Assembly: GCA_020086605.1 (NCBI GenBank)
Contig: JACBWW010000004.1
Span: forward strand, 34,972,616-35,036,615
Direction of reading: 5' to 3'
Source: Lanius collurio
Taxonomy: Eukaryota > Chordata > Aves > Passeriformes > Laniidae
Length of the DNA stretch: 64,000 bases
Each line of letters opens with the position of its first letter. The stretch's first letter is position 1. Made by a program: the position numbers and the translations under genes. The notes under the pieces were generated by a model, which searched no databases, had not been told where the DNA came from, and saw nothing but the letters and a program-made list of their open reading frames with translations. Shown here in pieces: positions 11,683 to 24,800 of the stretch.

Positions 11683-14600
11683 TTGCTATAGATTGTTTAG
11701 AAAATTAAATGATTAATCTTGGCCTTTTGATTTTATAGATTTTTATGACTAATTTTTTATGCTTTCAAAAATTTGAGCTAGTAAATGGAAGTAATACTTT
11801 AGTGTCCCATCAGAAATTTAACCAGGGTATCAATTATATGGTTATATTTGAAAATAAGTGGGAAAAATAGTAAGCAGAATTATATCTTGTTTATTTCAGA
11901 GTGCTGTCTTGAAGGAGCATGCAGATTCGGAACAGCTTTCACCCTGAGTCAGGCCTTTTGACTTTCTTTGTGTTTATATAGCTAATATAAATAGAGAAAG
12001 ACTTTTTTGCAATCCTTAAATTTTCATTTAAATATAATTCCTTGTGACTCTGATGTGAAATGCTACAGTATGGTCATACTGTTTTAGACAGCAAAGGTGC
12101 ATCCTGGGTGTTCATGAAAATTATATCCTGCTGGGAAGTTGGTAAGTAGTGGGTAAAACTCACTGGCAACTGCAAGTCAAACATATTTAGCCAGTTTTTT
12201 GTTTCTTAAAGGAGTTTACTTTGATCTGACTTCTAGGACAGTAAAGAACTGCTTGTGCACTTAATGTTCTCTGTGCCATTCTGTTACTCGAGAGCTCCTT
12301 GAAGTCATAAGCAAACAAGGAATCTTCAGATTTTTGTTACTGGCTTTTCTCTTGAAGTCTTCTACAGTTGTGTGGTATTTAACTTCTTACCTTCCCTGGC
12401 AGAAGCAACCATAGTAAAACTGATTATTTATCCGGTTTAAGCTTATCTTATCAAAAAAGGTCATAGTTTTAATTATTCTTTTTGAAATCATTAGTACTCT
12501 GAAATGGAAGAATTTGGAATGCTCCTTTGGACAGTTCTTTTCTTGGTTGTTGCTGAAAATATTTTATTAATATTGTGCTTATTAACTGTCATCTCCCGGT
12601 ATTGAAGTGTACCTAGAGCTTGGGGCTCTTAGATTATGGCTTTTGTTTTTTATTCTTATGTTAAGTCAAATGTGATTGTAGATAAAAAGTGCTGTGAACC
12701 ATGGATTCCTGTCTGAGAATTCTTCAGCTGTGTTTGGATATGCTGTGTGAAGATTTACTGTTATTTTCAAGGTGGATAGTCCCAGGTGTGCAGTTAGTAT
12801 GTGCTAACATAACAGTGTGACAGTATTTTAAGAATATTCAGTAGTAAACCAAAATGGAATATTGTCCTTTGAACTAATTTCTAATGGCACTTGTACTATT
12901 ACAGGTGTCTGTCTTCCCTTGATTGCACTAATTACATATGTGTAATTGGTGACAGCACGTATCATGTGTAGAGAAAAGATATTTGGATGGCAGACTCATT
13001 AGCTCTTGAGGGTGCATTTTGAGCTTCAACAAAACATTTTCTCTCTCCTCTATCTTTTTATCTTGCACTTTTTCAGCTTTAGACTTCCTGTTTCCTGATG
13101 GAAATGTATGAAGTGTAGTGACAAGTTTGTCCTTCTTTATCCAGTAGGCTCTCTAATGATTTCAGTGATGGACAGCACTGATGTCAAACTGTATCTCCGT
13201 AACACTAAGTGTAGAGTGAAAGCTGCTTCAAATTTTGCTTGTATGTCACGCTTAAGATGACGTATTTTATTTTTTTAACATTATCTCAATGTCCTTTCTT
13301 TCATGCTTCCCAGAGTTCTTCCATATACTAGCTTTTCTACTGTCCTCTTACTGGGATCAGGATTTAGCAGAAACCCCTTTTTCATGATTCTTTATCTCTT
13401 GGTGTTTGAGTACTGCCTTGTTTTCTTTGCTCAGTGTCAGCATCTCTTGACTGATGGGAAAGGGTGATCTGTGGTTAGATGAAGCTGCTGTTATAAAAGA
13501 AAACCGAAGTGATGCTTGGTACAATTTATAAAGTTCTTTGCTCTTTGAAAACTGGGTTATATGAATAGTATAGATTAAATATATCCATATTATATGCATG
13601 CAAACATATGTAGATACAAAACTATATGATTATGATAGCTTATACTGATCACATAGAGTAGCTTGTACCACAGTCATTGGGTAGTGTAGGGAAACCTGAT
13701 TTACTACCAATATATACTTGCTTTGGGAATGAACAAAGCACTTTTTTTGTGGAGCTTTTAAGCCACAGTAAATTCATTGCAGTGTCTGTCTGCTTTCCTT
13801 CATACATTATAAACTGAAAGAGAGAAAAAGATGAAATTCAACATGGTTAAAAATCAGCATGTAACTTTTAAAATTATATTTGCTTTTTATCCATAAGTAG
13901 GAAGGACATATGTATAATTTTCTAAAACTTTTCTTCATAAATTAAGCAGGAGAGGAGTTAAGAAAATAATACAGGATTGGCTAATGGATAGTGAAAGTAG
14001 GAGATAGGAGAGTAACAACAACTTCAGGAGGAACATTGAAATGTACATTTGAAGGAATTGTCTCTTAATATCATGATATTTTAGTTGGTTTTTGGTGTAG
14101 CCTGCTCAAGAAAAAGATGTTAAAAATTTTTCAAATACCAGCAACTTAAAAGACTTGAAACCTCTCTGAAATTAAATGTACTCTAGTAGTAGTACATGTT
14201 TTTACTCTTAACATTTAGGGTCTATAAAACTTGGTGTATAGTGTCAAGGAATATATTTAAAGGCATTTTCTGTTGCCTGATATAAATTGCATGGGTTTTC
14301 TATATAATATTTATACTGATGGAATTACATTTAATATAAGTTTTCAGCTTCCTTCATTATCAGGCACCTGTCAGACATTGCAGGAAGGTTTCAGATTTTT
14401 TTATGGAAAATCCCTGACCACTTCTTTGATTTTAATTGCCAGGATCTTAAATCTGATAGTCTTCTTGACTTCGTTTGAAGATTTGTTTGAAGATCCACCT
14501 TTGATTAACCTGTCTGATAAACACAAAGCTGCACTGCTCTCTCCTCAAGAGAAGCAGTGTTGTGTGTTCCTTTTTTTCTCAGCTTCCTGCTGAACACTAC

Positions 14601-17600
14601 TTGCATCTGTTCTTAGCCTTCCCCCAGAGGAGCAATGGCAGCAGTACAGAATTGATACTATCTTTGAAATCTGCACAGCTGCTGGGATGGTTCTGAGTCA
14701 CAGCAGTGAGGTTGACCACAATCTTGTTAATGCACTGCTACTTGACCAGTCAGTTAATGAAAGCAGAGTCACTCAAGCTGATCAATGATAGACTTTGGAA
14801 TAAAGAGCTATGGTTTTTATTTGGTTCTTGTTTGAAAAGCTTGACAGGAAAGATGAAATCATGTATGAATTCCTAGTATAATTTCTCTAGCAAAATCAAG
14901 CCACTGTGGGTAGGTTTGAAGAACTTATCTTTTTCAGAAGGAAGAAAAAAATGAATAAAGAAAAGGGTGAGGCATCTTAAGGCACAATAGAAAATGTGGT
15001 TTTTTTCTTTTATTAAATGAATTGTTTCAGTTCATACATAAAGCAGGTAAAGTTTTATAAAAATTAAGAAATATACAGATTACTATCCACTGCAAATACC
15101 AGCTACCCCTACAAATACCATTACTCAAGTCATTTACAGAGAAATTTATATGGAAAGAGATGTAAACACACACAAGAAATACCAACACCAACAGAATTAT
15201 TAAAAATCCTCTATGTCAGAACTTTGATAGGATGAATTAAATACCACAGTGTAAAATGATCCTGCAAATTTAATAGCAAGTCTGTTTAGTTTTTTTATAT
15301 AAATAAGAACTAGAAACAAATTTTTTTAATTGGCTTTTAGCCGTGTTCCTTTGTGTTGTGTTTTTGACATCACAGTGGTTTTTCAGTGACATGTATGGTA
15401 CTGTCTTCCTTCTTCTATGAGGCTTGCTGATTTTTTTCTGGGACTGTCAAACATTGTTCATAGTCTTGTCTTTTGGCAGAGTAGACTTTCTCTTTTGAAC
15501 TAATTGCTGCAACTGGTAGCAAATAATCATGAAACTGTACTGCAGGAACAATTTCCTTCCTCAAATTCAAACCCAGATTTGTTTTTTTTTTTTTAATTTG
15601 TTTTTTTGACCTGATTTTAAATGAATGGGTTTTGCCAGCATTTTGGCTTGTAGACTGTTATTTCTTCTTTATGTTGACTGTATTATCACTTAACAACATT
15701 CTTAATTAGGTTTTCCTGTCAGCTTTTATTCCAGTCTTTTCATTCATTAGCCTATGTGTACAGAGAGTGTTCATTCTGTGTGATTATCTTTCCTTTAAAT
15801 TTTCTCATTCTTTTGGTTAAATTTCTAAAGATGGTTAATACTTTCTCCTCTTTTTTTTTTTTAATATACTTTTCCAGACTTAATCTGCACTTAATTTTAG
15901 TTTCTTTAAGCTGGTTTGATTTCAAATCCCTTTTGACTGCATCATCACTAATAAAGTGCACCATTGTCTGTTACTGAGGACAGCTGGCATAGATTGAGAT
16001 TTGTCCTTTCTGTTAATCTTTCAGCCTTAAAACAGGTAGCTGTGTGCACAGTACTGCTGGAAGTTTTCCCAGCCATGTGATAACCCTCAGATTGTTCCCA
16101 GAGGTTGGGAGAGTGCAGTTGGCCTTTATCAAAAGTATTTCAGGACTTGTTCTGACATGATGATTTGCATTTCAGTATCTGGGAATGTTTTAGTCATTAA
16201 TATATTGGTGTAACCTTTAAGGTTAACTTTTGTAAAGGCAATAGTCAAGGCAGTTACCAACTAGAGGTTAACTCAGTTTTATTTGTGATCTACTTCCTAA
16301 AAGGCCTACTCTGTGACTCATTAATATTAAATCTTATGCTTTGAATGATTCTTCCAGAAAAAAAAAAAAAACCCAAACCGTACCCAACAACCAAAAAAAC
16401 CCCAAAAAACTCAACAATCCCTTCAACTCCCTTATCCACTTAAATTTGGTTTGGTAATTTATAGGAGGTCTATATTTTCCTGCTCACCGTAACGTCCCCA
16501 TTCTAATGTTATGTGGAGTGTTTGGCCTCTGTTGCATTCTGTATTTTAGAACAGATATACTAATTTTAAGATATTCAAGACAAGACTTCCCGCTCCACCC
16601 TTGTTTCCTTGAGCCAGGTATGCCTTCTAACAGGATGGTGTATCCCACTAAATGTGTTGTGTCCATTGAGTTATATTTTTGTTTACTTTCTGAGATTCCC
16701 AGCTACCCTTGTTTTTATTCTCACAGTTCTTGTACTAGTTTACTGAGAAGCAGAAGTTTACAAGGAAGCTCTGAAGATATTCTACTGTTTGCCACCTTCT
16801 CTTCCCTGTGACCCTTTAGCTGCCCACGCTTGCCACTCATTCCTTTGTGGCTGTGATCTAGGTTGCCATTTGTAAGTCTTGTTATTTTATTAAAGAGGAC
16901 AGTCTTTGCTTTAATTTGCTCACTGGTGATTTGAATGACAGCAGAGTTTTAGCCTGCCAGGCTGGGAAGCACAGATGGCACTTCACATGGCTGAGAAAAA
17001 GTGGAACTCTGGGGAAAAGAAGCATATGTTTTCCTGGATTTGAGAGAACTAAAAGAGGTCCAGTGCTTGAAGTGTTTTTCCAAATTTTCTCCAAATTTGC
17101 TACACATGTAATAGTGCACTGTATTAGCAATGTCACTCTAGCATTCATGAAACTTTGAAAAGTGAAAAATGTAGGGCTGCAGACACTGAAAAACAGTGAC
17201 GTGTCTTCCAGGAATAATGGGATGTGTCAGCTAGGGCCATGTAAATAAAAGGGAAAAATGAGGCAAGTGGTTGGGCCAGTGTGTCTTGAAGGAGAGGAGC
17301 AGGAAAGAACTTGGGAGCTATGCAGTGTCACATAGGTTTATTACCTTCTGAGTCACCTGCCTCCTGGCAAGTGGACAGGTTAAAAATGTGTCTATATTCA
17401 GGATGTTATTTTATAACTTAATTCTTCATTCGTCCCTTTTATATGTCCATGGAAGAAGTCAGTGGATTGTGTACTGCTCTGTGTACTACATCAGTGTTGT
17501 AGAGTGTTCTGAGTTGGTGCCTTGAGAAACCATTATGTGTGAAAGTTTCAGTATCATGAAGGGATTTTGTACCTTAAGCAACTATTTTCTATTTTCTTCT

Positions 17601-20600
17601 GTAGAGGATAAGCACTTAATGATACTGAATTTTGTTATTTAATTGTTATTGTGCTGTTGAAAGTGGTGTTCTCTTAGAACAAGGTCAAAGTGGCAAAGGA
17701 CTGGCAAAGTGTGTTCAAAGAAAAACAAGTTCAGGGAGATCTTTGTCTTTTATGCTTATTTTGATGAATATTGAGGAATAATGGTCTCAGATGTGGCTTG
17801 ATTGAAAGTAGAATTTCATTGACCAACTGTATGTCCTTCTCAGACCAGTGATAATCAAAGCTTGTTTGAAGGGGAACCTCCTCTACAAAATTGAACTGCA
17901 GAAAGCATCCTGTACACTTTTCTCCAAAACAGATAATTCCTGGGAGCTTCTTCTCTGTGCAGTAGAAGTTTGATGATTTGACTTTGTACCTTGCATATGC
18001 CAGCTTTTTTTAGCTCTTAGCAGTTAGGAATCTGAAGAAAAAAATGCAACAAAACTGAACCCCACACCGTTATATAATGTGTATAGAAAACCCTATATTA
18101 TATTTTTTAATATATACAGTAAAAAGATTAGCCCTCCTTCTGTCTCTGTGGGATGCTTTTTCTTTCCATATTTGTTTAAGGAGATTTGCTTATACCAGCA
18201 ACTAACAGTGCTACCAGACAGATGGATTGATGAGTATAAGAGAAATGAAGTTCAGTTTTTCAGTTATATACCTACTTCTGCATTAGAAACATACAATATC
18301 TCTTAAAACTGGAAAAATCATCTTCTGAGCTTCACTTGCGCTTACAGAAGGAATAATTTTTCATTTTTTTCTTTACCAACTTACTGATTTTGTTGTTTAA
18401 GTGATTTTGTTGTTTCAAATGGGTTCTTTTCATGCAATGTTCTCCCTGACATAGGTTCAGTCACTCCTCTGCCAGCTCTGGAAACTGCAGAGCCTGCAGT
18501 GGAAAAATGTGGGTGACTTTACTAAAAAAGCTGATCTGTGTGCTTCAGAAATTGCTTGTACTAGAGAATGTAGGATTATCACACTTAGTAGTAGATTATG
18601 TCTTTGGAGTGATAGAAAATGTTTAATAAATTAAAAAAAAAAAAAGATTGCAAATTCACCTACTTGAGCATTGATGAGAACTCCTGATGTGACCAGACTG
18701 GTGATCAGAGGTAGATGGCTGTTGTATGACCCAACTCCTGATCTGCTTCCTTCTCAGATGATGTGACTGTGAGAGTAACAGGATTCTAAACCACACCAGC
18801 TAATTTCTAGCTTTTAAAAACAGATTGTTAGGACCAGCCAATAAAGCATTCGTTGATTTACATTTGATTGGCATTAGCTCTGATCCCAGTCACACTCAGT
18901 AAAGAGCAAGTCATTTGTGTAAGAAAGAACTGTTAGTGTAGTTAAGCTGGACTTGCCTTCTTAAAGGAGAAAGAAAGAAAGAATTTGGCGAGGAAGAAAT
19001 AACAATAGTCTTTATTGGGTATGAGGGTGTATATGAGAGAAACCTCAGAAAATAAATAAATCTGAGGCATAAATTTAAGAACAAATCTGTTTTGAAAATC
19101 AAAGGATGAGGTCTACTCTCAATAATGAAGAGAAAGAAACTCAATGGTTCAAGATGATATTTTACATATTTTTGTAAGAATACTGTTTAAGATGATAACG
19201 TTGATCCTGGATTCAGTAATTAAAAATGAACATTTGAGATTTCTTGATATTAGAATCACAGAAATCTCTGAGAAAGAGGGTAGAGCAGACAAGAAGATAT
19301 TTGATTGTTACTTGTCATAAAGTTTTCAGCTTTACAAATTCTATTCCTTGGAGCTACCACTAGTATCTTGAACATTTCCAAAGGGAATATTTATTGCTTT
19401 TATTTTGAGTCTTCTTGATGCATAGTTTATCATCTTCTGAAGCAGAGACAATTTGCCATTCTCTAAAGGTGGGATTTTTAGTGATGTGTCTGATTCATCC
19501 TGTGATATTGGGAAGATAGTCCTGGCCTGGCATATGGGTCTGGTGTCTGTGTTCAAAGTTAAATCAGTTTGCCATTAATCAAATGCAGAACAGTTGGAGA
19601 AGTGTTTCCATTTTTTCTTACTCCTTGCTGACCCTCTCTATTCCTACGGTGATGTAGCTATTTTCATCAAACACTTCTGTAGTTGCAGGCACTTAAAGTG
19701 TGGTGCTTTCAAATTTCATGTCTTTTTAGAGTTCAACTTAAATTACATGAAAAATGTTAATGAAATGTTTTGGACTTGGTTTTGGTTGGGGTCTTGTAAT
19801 GCAGGAGAGTGGATTGAACATTGCAGATGTTATTGAATTCTTTATAAGAATATTTTTTTTTTTATAACTAGATAATTTAAAAAAAAAGAGGAAAAAAATG
19901 TGATGGCTAGTCTATGTACACCCAGCAATTAAAAGTCAGAATTAAACATATAACTAAAATTTTGTATCAGTAAGGTCACTTAATGACCTATATTTCTGTA
20001 AGATCTCTGTAAGAGGGCAGATTTATCTGGAAGGAACCACTGTCTAATTAGTGATATTTGTGAATAGTCTTGAGGTGATCAAAAGCACAAATGCAAGTAT
20101 TTTTTAAAAATAGTTTCAGTTTTAACATTATAAATAGAATTCAAATTTCAAGGATTTATTAGCAATACTAGGCTGTAAAATTGAAACTTTTTGGTAGTTT
20201 TGAATGTTTCAGAGTAGGCTGACTGTTTTAAGATAATCATAATTTATGAAAAGTGACTGTTCTTTTTATGGAACTGTGGGAAAAGACCCAAAGAGCTTTA
20301 TTTCTGTGCTCTTAGTAATAGCTTTCTCTAGGGCATGGTGATTTGCCCAGCCCGGCAGGACTGGAAGGCTTTTTGGTACTGCTTTGAATTCTATTGCTTA
20401 CAAATAAATCAACTTGTAAATTTAGCAATAGTTCTTTTCATTATATGAAATGTAAATGTTTCCACTTCATGTTTACCATGAGCCAATCTGTCTAATTATT
20501 TTTTTTTCCATACATATGACTCACCTAATGTGCTACCTTCCACTTGTTAATGAGGTTGGGAATATGGACTTGTAAGAAGAAACATTGTAATGCTTCATAC

Positions 20601-21537
20601 AAAAATAGGAGTAACCATCATTCTAGACCATATTCTAATGGGTTCCATGTAGGGCTTCCTCTTGGAACATGTATTTTGTTCTGCTGGGGTCCTTGAGTCA
20701 CCTTCAGCTGAATGTTTTACCTCTCCATTTTTGTGAAGCAGGCAGTATAACTGATTTGATCAGAGCTACAATAAAAGAACGAGTTTATTTTTTCTGCTTT
20801 TACTTTTTATACATAGAGTAACCGTGTTGTATTTTTTTGATATGAATTTCTGAGATATTTTATCACAGCAAAAGCTATAACCTTTCCATTGAGTGCCACC
20901 TTAGCCAAAGTATACCCAAACTATCAATCTCAAATAGAAGTGAATTTCCCTCAGGCACTCCATTTTTGGAAGTTCATGGGCTCTGACTTTATAGGTGCTG
21001 ATTACTTTAAATAATTTATCATATGAATAGGAAAACACAGAATTCAGGGTTTTTTTTTAGCACTGTTACTGCTTTTGAGAGATTTAAAGTTGCCAGTTCA
21101 CCTTGTTCATTTAACAGTACAGCTGCTGAAGCTTCTCTTTGAAATCGGAAAATCACTTAATTTCCATTCAAAAATAAGACTAATTTGGCAGAATTCTCAT
21201 TGCAGTAAAAGTCAGTTATCTAAAGCATTTATCATTTCTTTCCTTCGTTCCTGTTCTGGTACTATTGTTGCTTTAATTAGTTTCCTGTTTATTTTTTTTT
21301 CTTTCTTTTATTCCTTTCCTTGAAGTGAGGTTCATAAATAAGCTTTTTCAACAGCCAATTTATTGCTGTTTTGGAGTCTGATAGTGCTTATTTGATTGCT
21401 TTTCTGTTGAGTGGCCAGGAATCAACCTTTAGTTCAGTAGTGTGCTGCCATTCTGAATCAGTGAGACAACTCTTAGGAAATTATGTAGTAACTCCATGCC
21501 TTGATAACCCCAAAGGAAGATTTTGTTTAAAACAGTT
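11683..21537. other. Intronic DNA, nothing recognised
   Basis: AT-rich intron with scattered homopolymer runs, for example an A-rich then CCAAA-rich patch at about 16361-16430 and A runs near 18633. ORFs of 60-106 codons occur on both strands (such as 14273-14593 and 16506-16811) without family resemblance. I see no gene or transposon here. Confidence 0.5.
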
Positions 21538-21736
21538 GTTTCTTCACTGAAAGAGTTGTCAAGCATTTTTAACAGGCTGCCCAGGGAGGTTGTTGAGCCT
21601 CCATTCACCGGGTGAATTTAGAAGATACGTAGATGTGGCTCTTAAGGACATGGTTTAGTGGTGGGCTTGGTAGTGGTAGATTTACAGATGGACTTGATGG
21701 TCTTAAAGGTCTTTTCTAACCTAAGCGATTTTGTGA
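21538..21736 (+). mobile_element. CR1 LINE 3' end fragment
   Basis: It contains AACAGGCTGCCCAGGGAGGT, a phrase for the C-terminal ORF2 region, then the 3' untranslated text ending in GTCTTTTCTAACCTAAGCGATTTTGTGA, with the terminal ATTYTGTGA-like octamer at about 21729-21736. This is a short 5'-truncated insertion in the same orientation as FUT8. It sits 35 bp upstream of a candidate splice acceptor (21770-21771). Confidence 0.85.
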
Positions 21737-21771
21737 TAAAAACTAATGATATTTTCCTTTTCTACTTTCAG

Positions 21772-21852
21772 AGAATTACCTATGCTTCAAAATGAAAGTG
21801 AAGAAGAAGAATCCCCAAAAGTATTAATTTGAACAATAATTATTGCTTGTAA
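21772..21852 (+). other. Candidate cryptic or non-coding exon
   Basis: A pyrimidine-rich tract ending TCTACTTTCAG precedes 21772. Two overlapping strong donors follow: GTAAGT at 21849 (exon end 21848) and GTAAGT at 21853 (exon end 21852). One frame reads ELPMLQNESEEEESPKVLI and then a stop, an acidic, protein-like tail. It could be an alternative 5' UTR exon of FUT8, an exon of a nested transcript, or chance. Only the splice signals support it. Confidence 0.25.
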
Positions 21853-24800
21853 GTAAGTACTTCTTGTTCTTTGTGATGTTGCCTTCACAACTGAAAACTG
21901 CTCTTCTGTTGATAAGTCTTTGTCAGCTGAAAAAAGGAAACTTTGCAAAAGAGAGGTCAAGTGCCTCACTTTTTTGTCAGACCACTGACAAAATTGGGTC
22001 AATCAAACACTCATTTCACCTTTCGTTTCTCCTTGCACCGGTTTCTCTCCTATCTACTCTTTGCCTCTCATCTCTAAAAAGACAAATACTTTGGTCGGTT
22101 CATTATGTATCCTCTGTATTTCTTTGGCAGTATTTCTACGCCCTTTCTGTCTGCAGATATTACCTGTGTTTCTCAGAGATGGGCTGTACTTCTGCAGAGG
22201 CTGGGCACAGGCCCTACTTCATGAAGGTTATCAAGAGTTTATAAGTAAATTAAGCTGTTGTGGGTGGAAAGTATTGTGTTCTCTAGGGTATCCCAGATGC
22301 AGTGCTAGTGAGTGCTTCAGATTCTTAGGGTTTTGAAGGTCTGGGCAAGTACCATAATAATCATGTTTGAGGACACTTTTTTTTAAAATTTAAATAAAAG
22401 GTAACTCTTCAGTTTGAGAAGTTGCTTAAAGAATGAACTTCACTGAAGTATGAATATGGGTGTGACCTTGGAAACCAAGCATATTATGACATTATTCTTT
22501 TTTTGATGCAACTGTAGAAAAGACTGTTATGATCACTCTTCCTAATTATGATAAGAAAGTTGTGAAAATTTCTTAAACTTTCACAATTGAACAAATTAGA
22601 TTAAGAGTTCAAGCAAATTTGTTGCAGATTAGACACTTTAACAGTTCACCCAGCTTTACTGCTGGTTGTCAAGCTGGCGACATCTAAAGTGCTCTCAATT
22701 ATTTTATTTGTGCACTTATAACTTTAGAAGTACTGTGTTATTATAAGAGTTTAATGAATGATTTATTAAAAAAAAAAAAAAGAGAGAGAAGTGGGATTTC
22801 AAATAATGTTCTAGGCATTTTCTGGCCAGGACAGAACAAAGAATATGGTGATAGCTTTCCAAGCATCCCGTGTCCAAGTAGATGTCTTGAAACTGGGTTA
22901 GCTGTTGTAACTGCTTCCTGTTGATTAAAGGACTTGTTTCCATTTCCTGAACCCAGCTTTCTTACCAGTCTCACTCCTACTGAAACGAATAAACTGATTT
23001 ATCTCACAAATCCAGAGAACAGGTGGCTAGTTTTTTTTCTTGGCTTTTGGATTGGTTCAGCTCAGACAACTGTTCAAAGAAGTGTCCAACTGGTACAGAA
23101 GAAGCAGAGCGACTCTCCAGGCAGGAGCAAATAGTGTGGGGGTGTCATCTGTCACTTTAGGCAGCTGCCAGTCAGTGGATTTGGCCAGCAGTTTGTGGTA
23201 ATGCTCTCTTGAAGTTGTTAGGCTGGGAATACATGATTTGACTTTGGAGAAGAGCAGGCTTCTGTGGAAATTTTAGACTAGAATTAGCTAATCTTGTCAG
23301 ATTCCTCCCAGCCATTGCAGTTGATAGGAATAGTTTATTGCTATGGAATAGAAACAATGATTCAGAGGGAAAAAAATCTTAGCCAATGACTAGGAAATCT
23401 GTAATAGTCTTCTCCACTCCCCACCCTCCAACTCTCCATCCCATTTGTAGTATCTGTGTGCTCCAGGCTCTGAAAATGAGTGAAAGGTAGAAGAACTTCC
23501 ATGACTTCTCAAAACCTCCCTTCTAGTCAGAGTTGGCTGGTCCCTTGTACATGATATTATGTAATACAACAATTCGTATCTTCATTTGCAGTTTTGTAAA
23601 TTAAAATTTGTTTCTTTGTGAGAGCCTGCATGCAGGCATATGTAATTACTTACTTTTATACTTGTGTTGTTCCGTGTTCGCACTAACTTCATTTGCCCGG
23701 AAGCTGTGGCAATGGTTTGACTGTCTTTAGCAGAGTTGCTTTCCTTCCTGTAGCAGGAACGAGACACAGTGGTTGAGAGCTGCATGAAACCTCTTCTTGC
23801 CTTTTCTGTTTAGTTTGTGTGGGAGGGTAATTAAAAGGACTTGTGCAGGTCTATAAACTGCAGTGCCTGGAGCTATAGTTAAGTCAGGGCTTTGGTATAT
23901 GCATTGCTCAGCTACTGAGGGAGATTGAGCAGTGGAAGAAAGCTGATTTGAGCTTAGGGTCTAGGTAAGATCTAGGTAGTGCTGGTGGGTTGAGGCAAGT
24001 AACTGAGCCCTAGAGTGAAGGTGATATCTTTCCCATATTACTTGATTATACAATCCATGGATTGTGTTAGATTCCTGCTTCCAGACAGATTTTGTAACAA
24101 GCTGCATTTGGAATTATTTTCTACGATCATAGTCTGGTTTGGGAAAACTGTTTCATCCATGTATGTATTTAATATTTTTTCCTGGTTGTTTTCATTTATA
24201 AAAATGTTTCCATGTTTTTTTTTTCCCAAACCGTATTTCACACTTAGTCTAATCCATTCTATTTAAGAACTGCTGTTCTGTAGTTTGTTAAGAAAGAAAG
24301 ATCAAATCAACATCTTTTATTGCATTCTAAAACACTTATCCTTTCTTGGATGTTCTGTAAGTTAGATTAATCTGTGATAGGCTTTTCAAGATAAACTAAT
24401 CTCTGGAAAAGGCCTGTATATCTTGAGTTTTATTTATTGTAAGGGCACCTAAAATCTTGGATAGATATTCTCTGTTTCTGAATATCTAAATAGATCAGTG
24501 TATGAATCCTGATGGAAAATACCTTTTCAGAAGATTATGTTGCTTATTTAGCCCCGCCATTTTATCAGGACTGTCCCTTTGTGCTTCTGGAGTATCTATG
24601 ATCTTACTTGCTACTTTCCCCCTTGCCTGAGGATCAGCAGAGTCTGTTTCTTTTTCTAACATTCAGCTTCAGTCTGCTCTTCTATCCCGGTAGGCATTTA
24701 GCTTGGATTCTTCTTTGAAAGATTGCTTCTTGCTGCTCTGTCTCTATGAACTATATTCTTTATTAAAAGTGTGTTCTAGGTAAGTCAGTTCTGATGCAGC

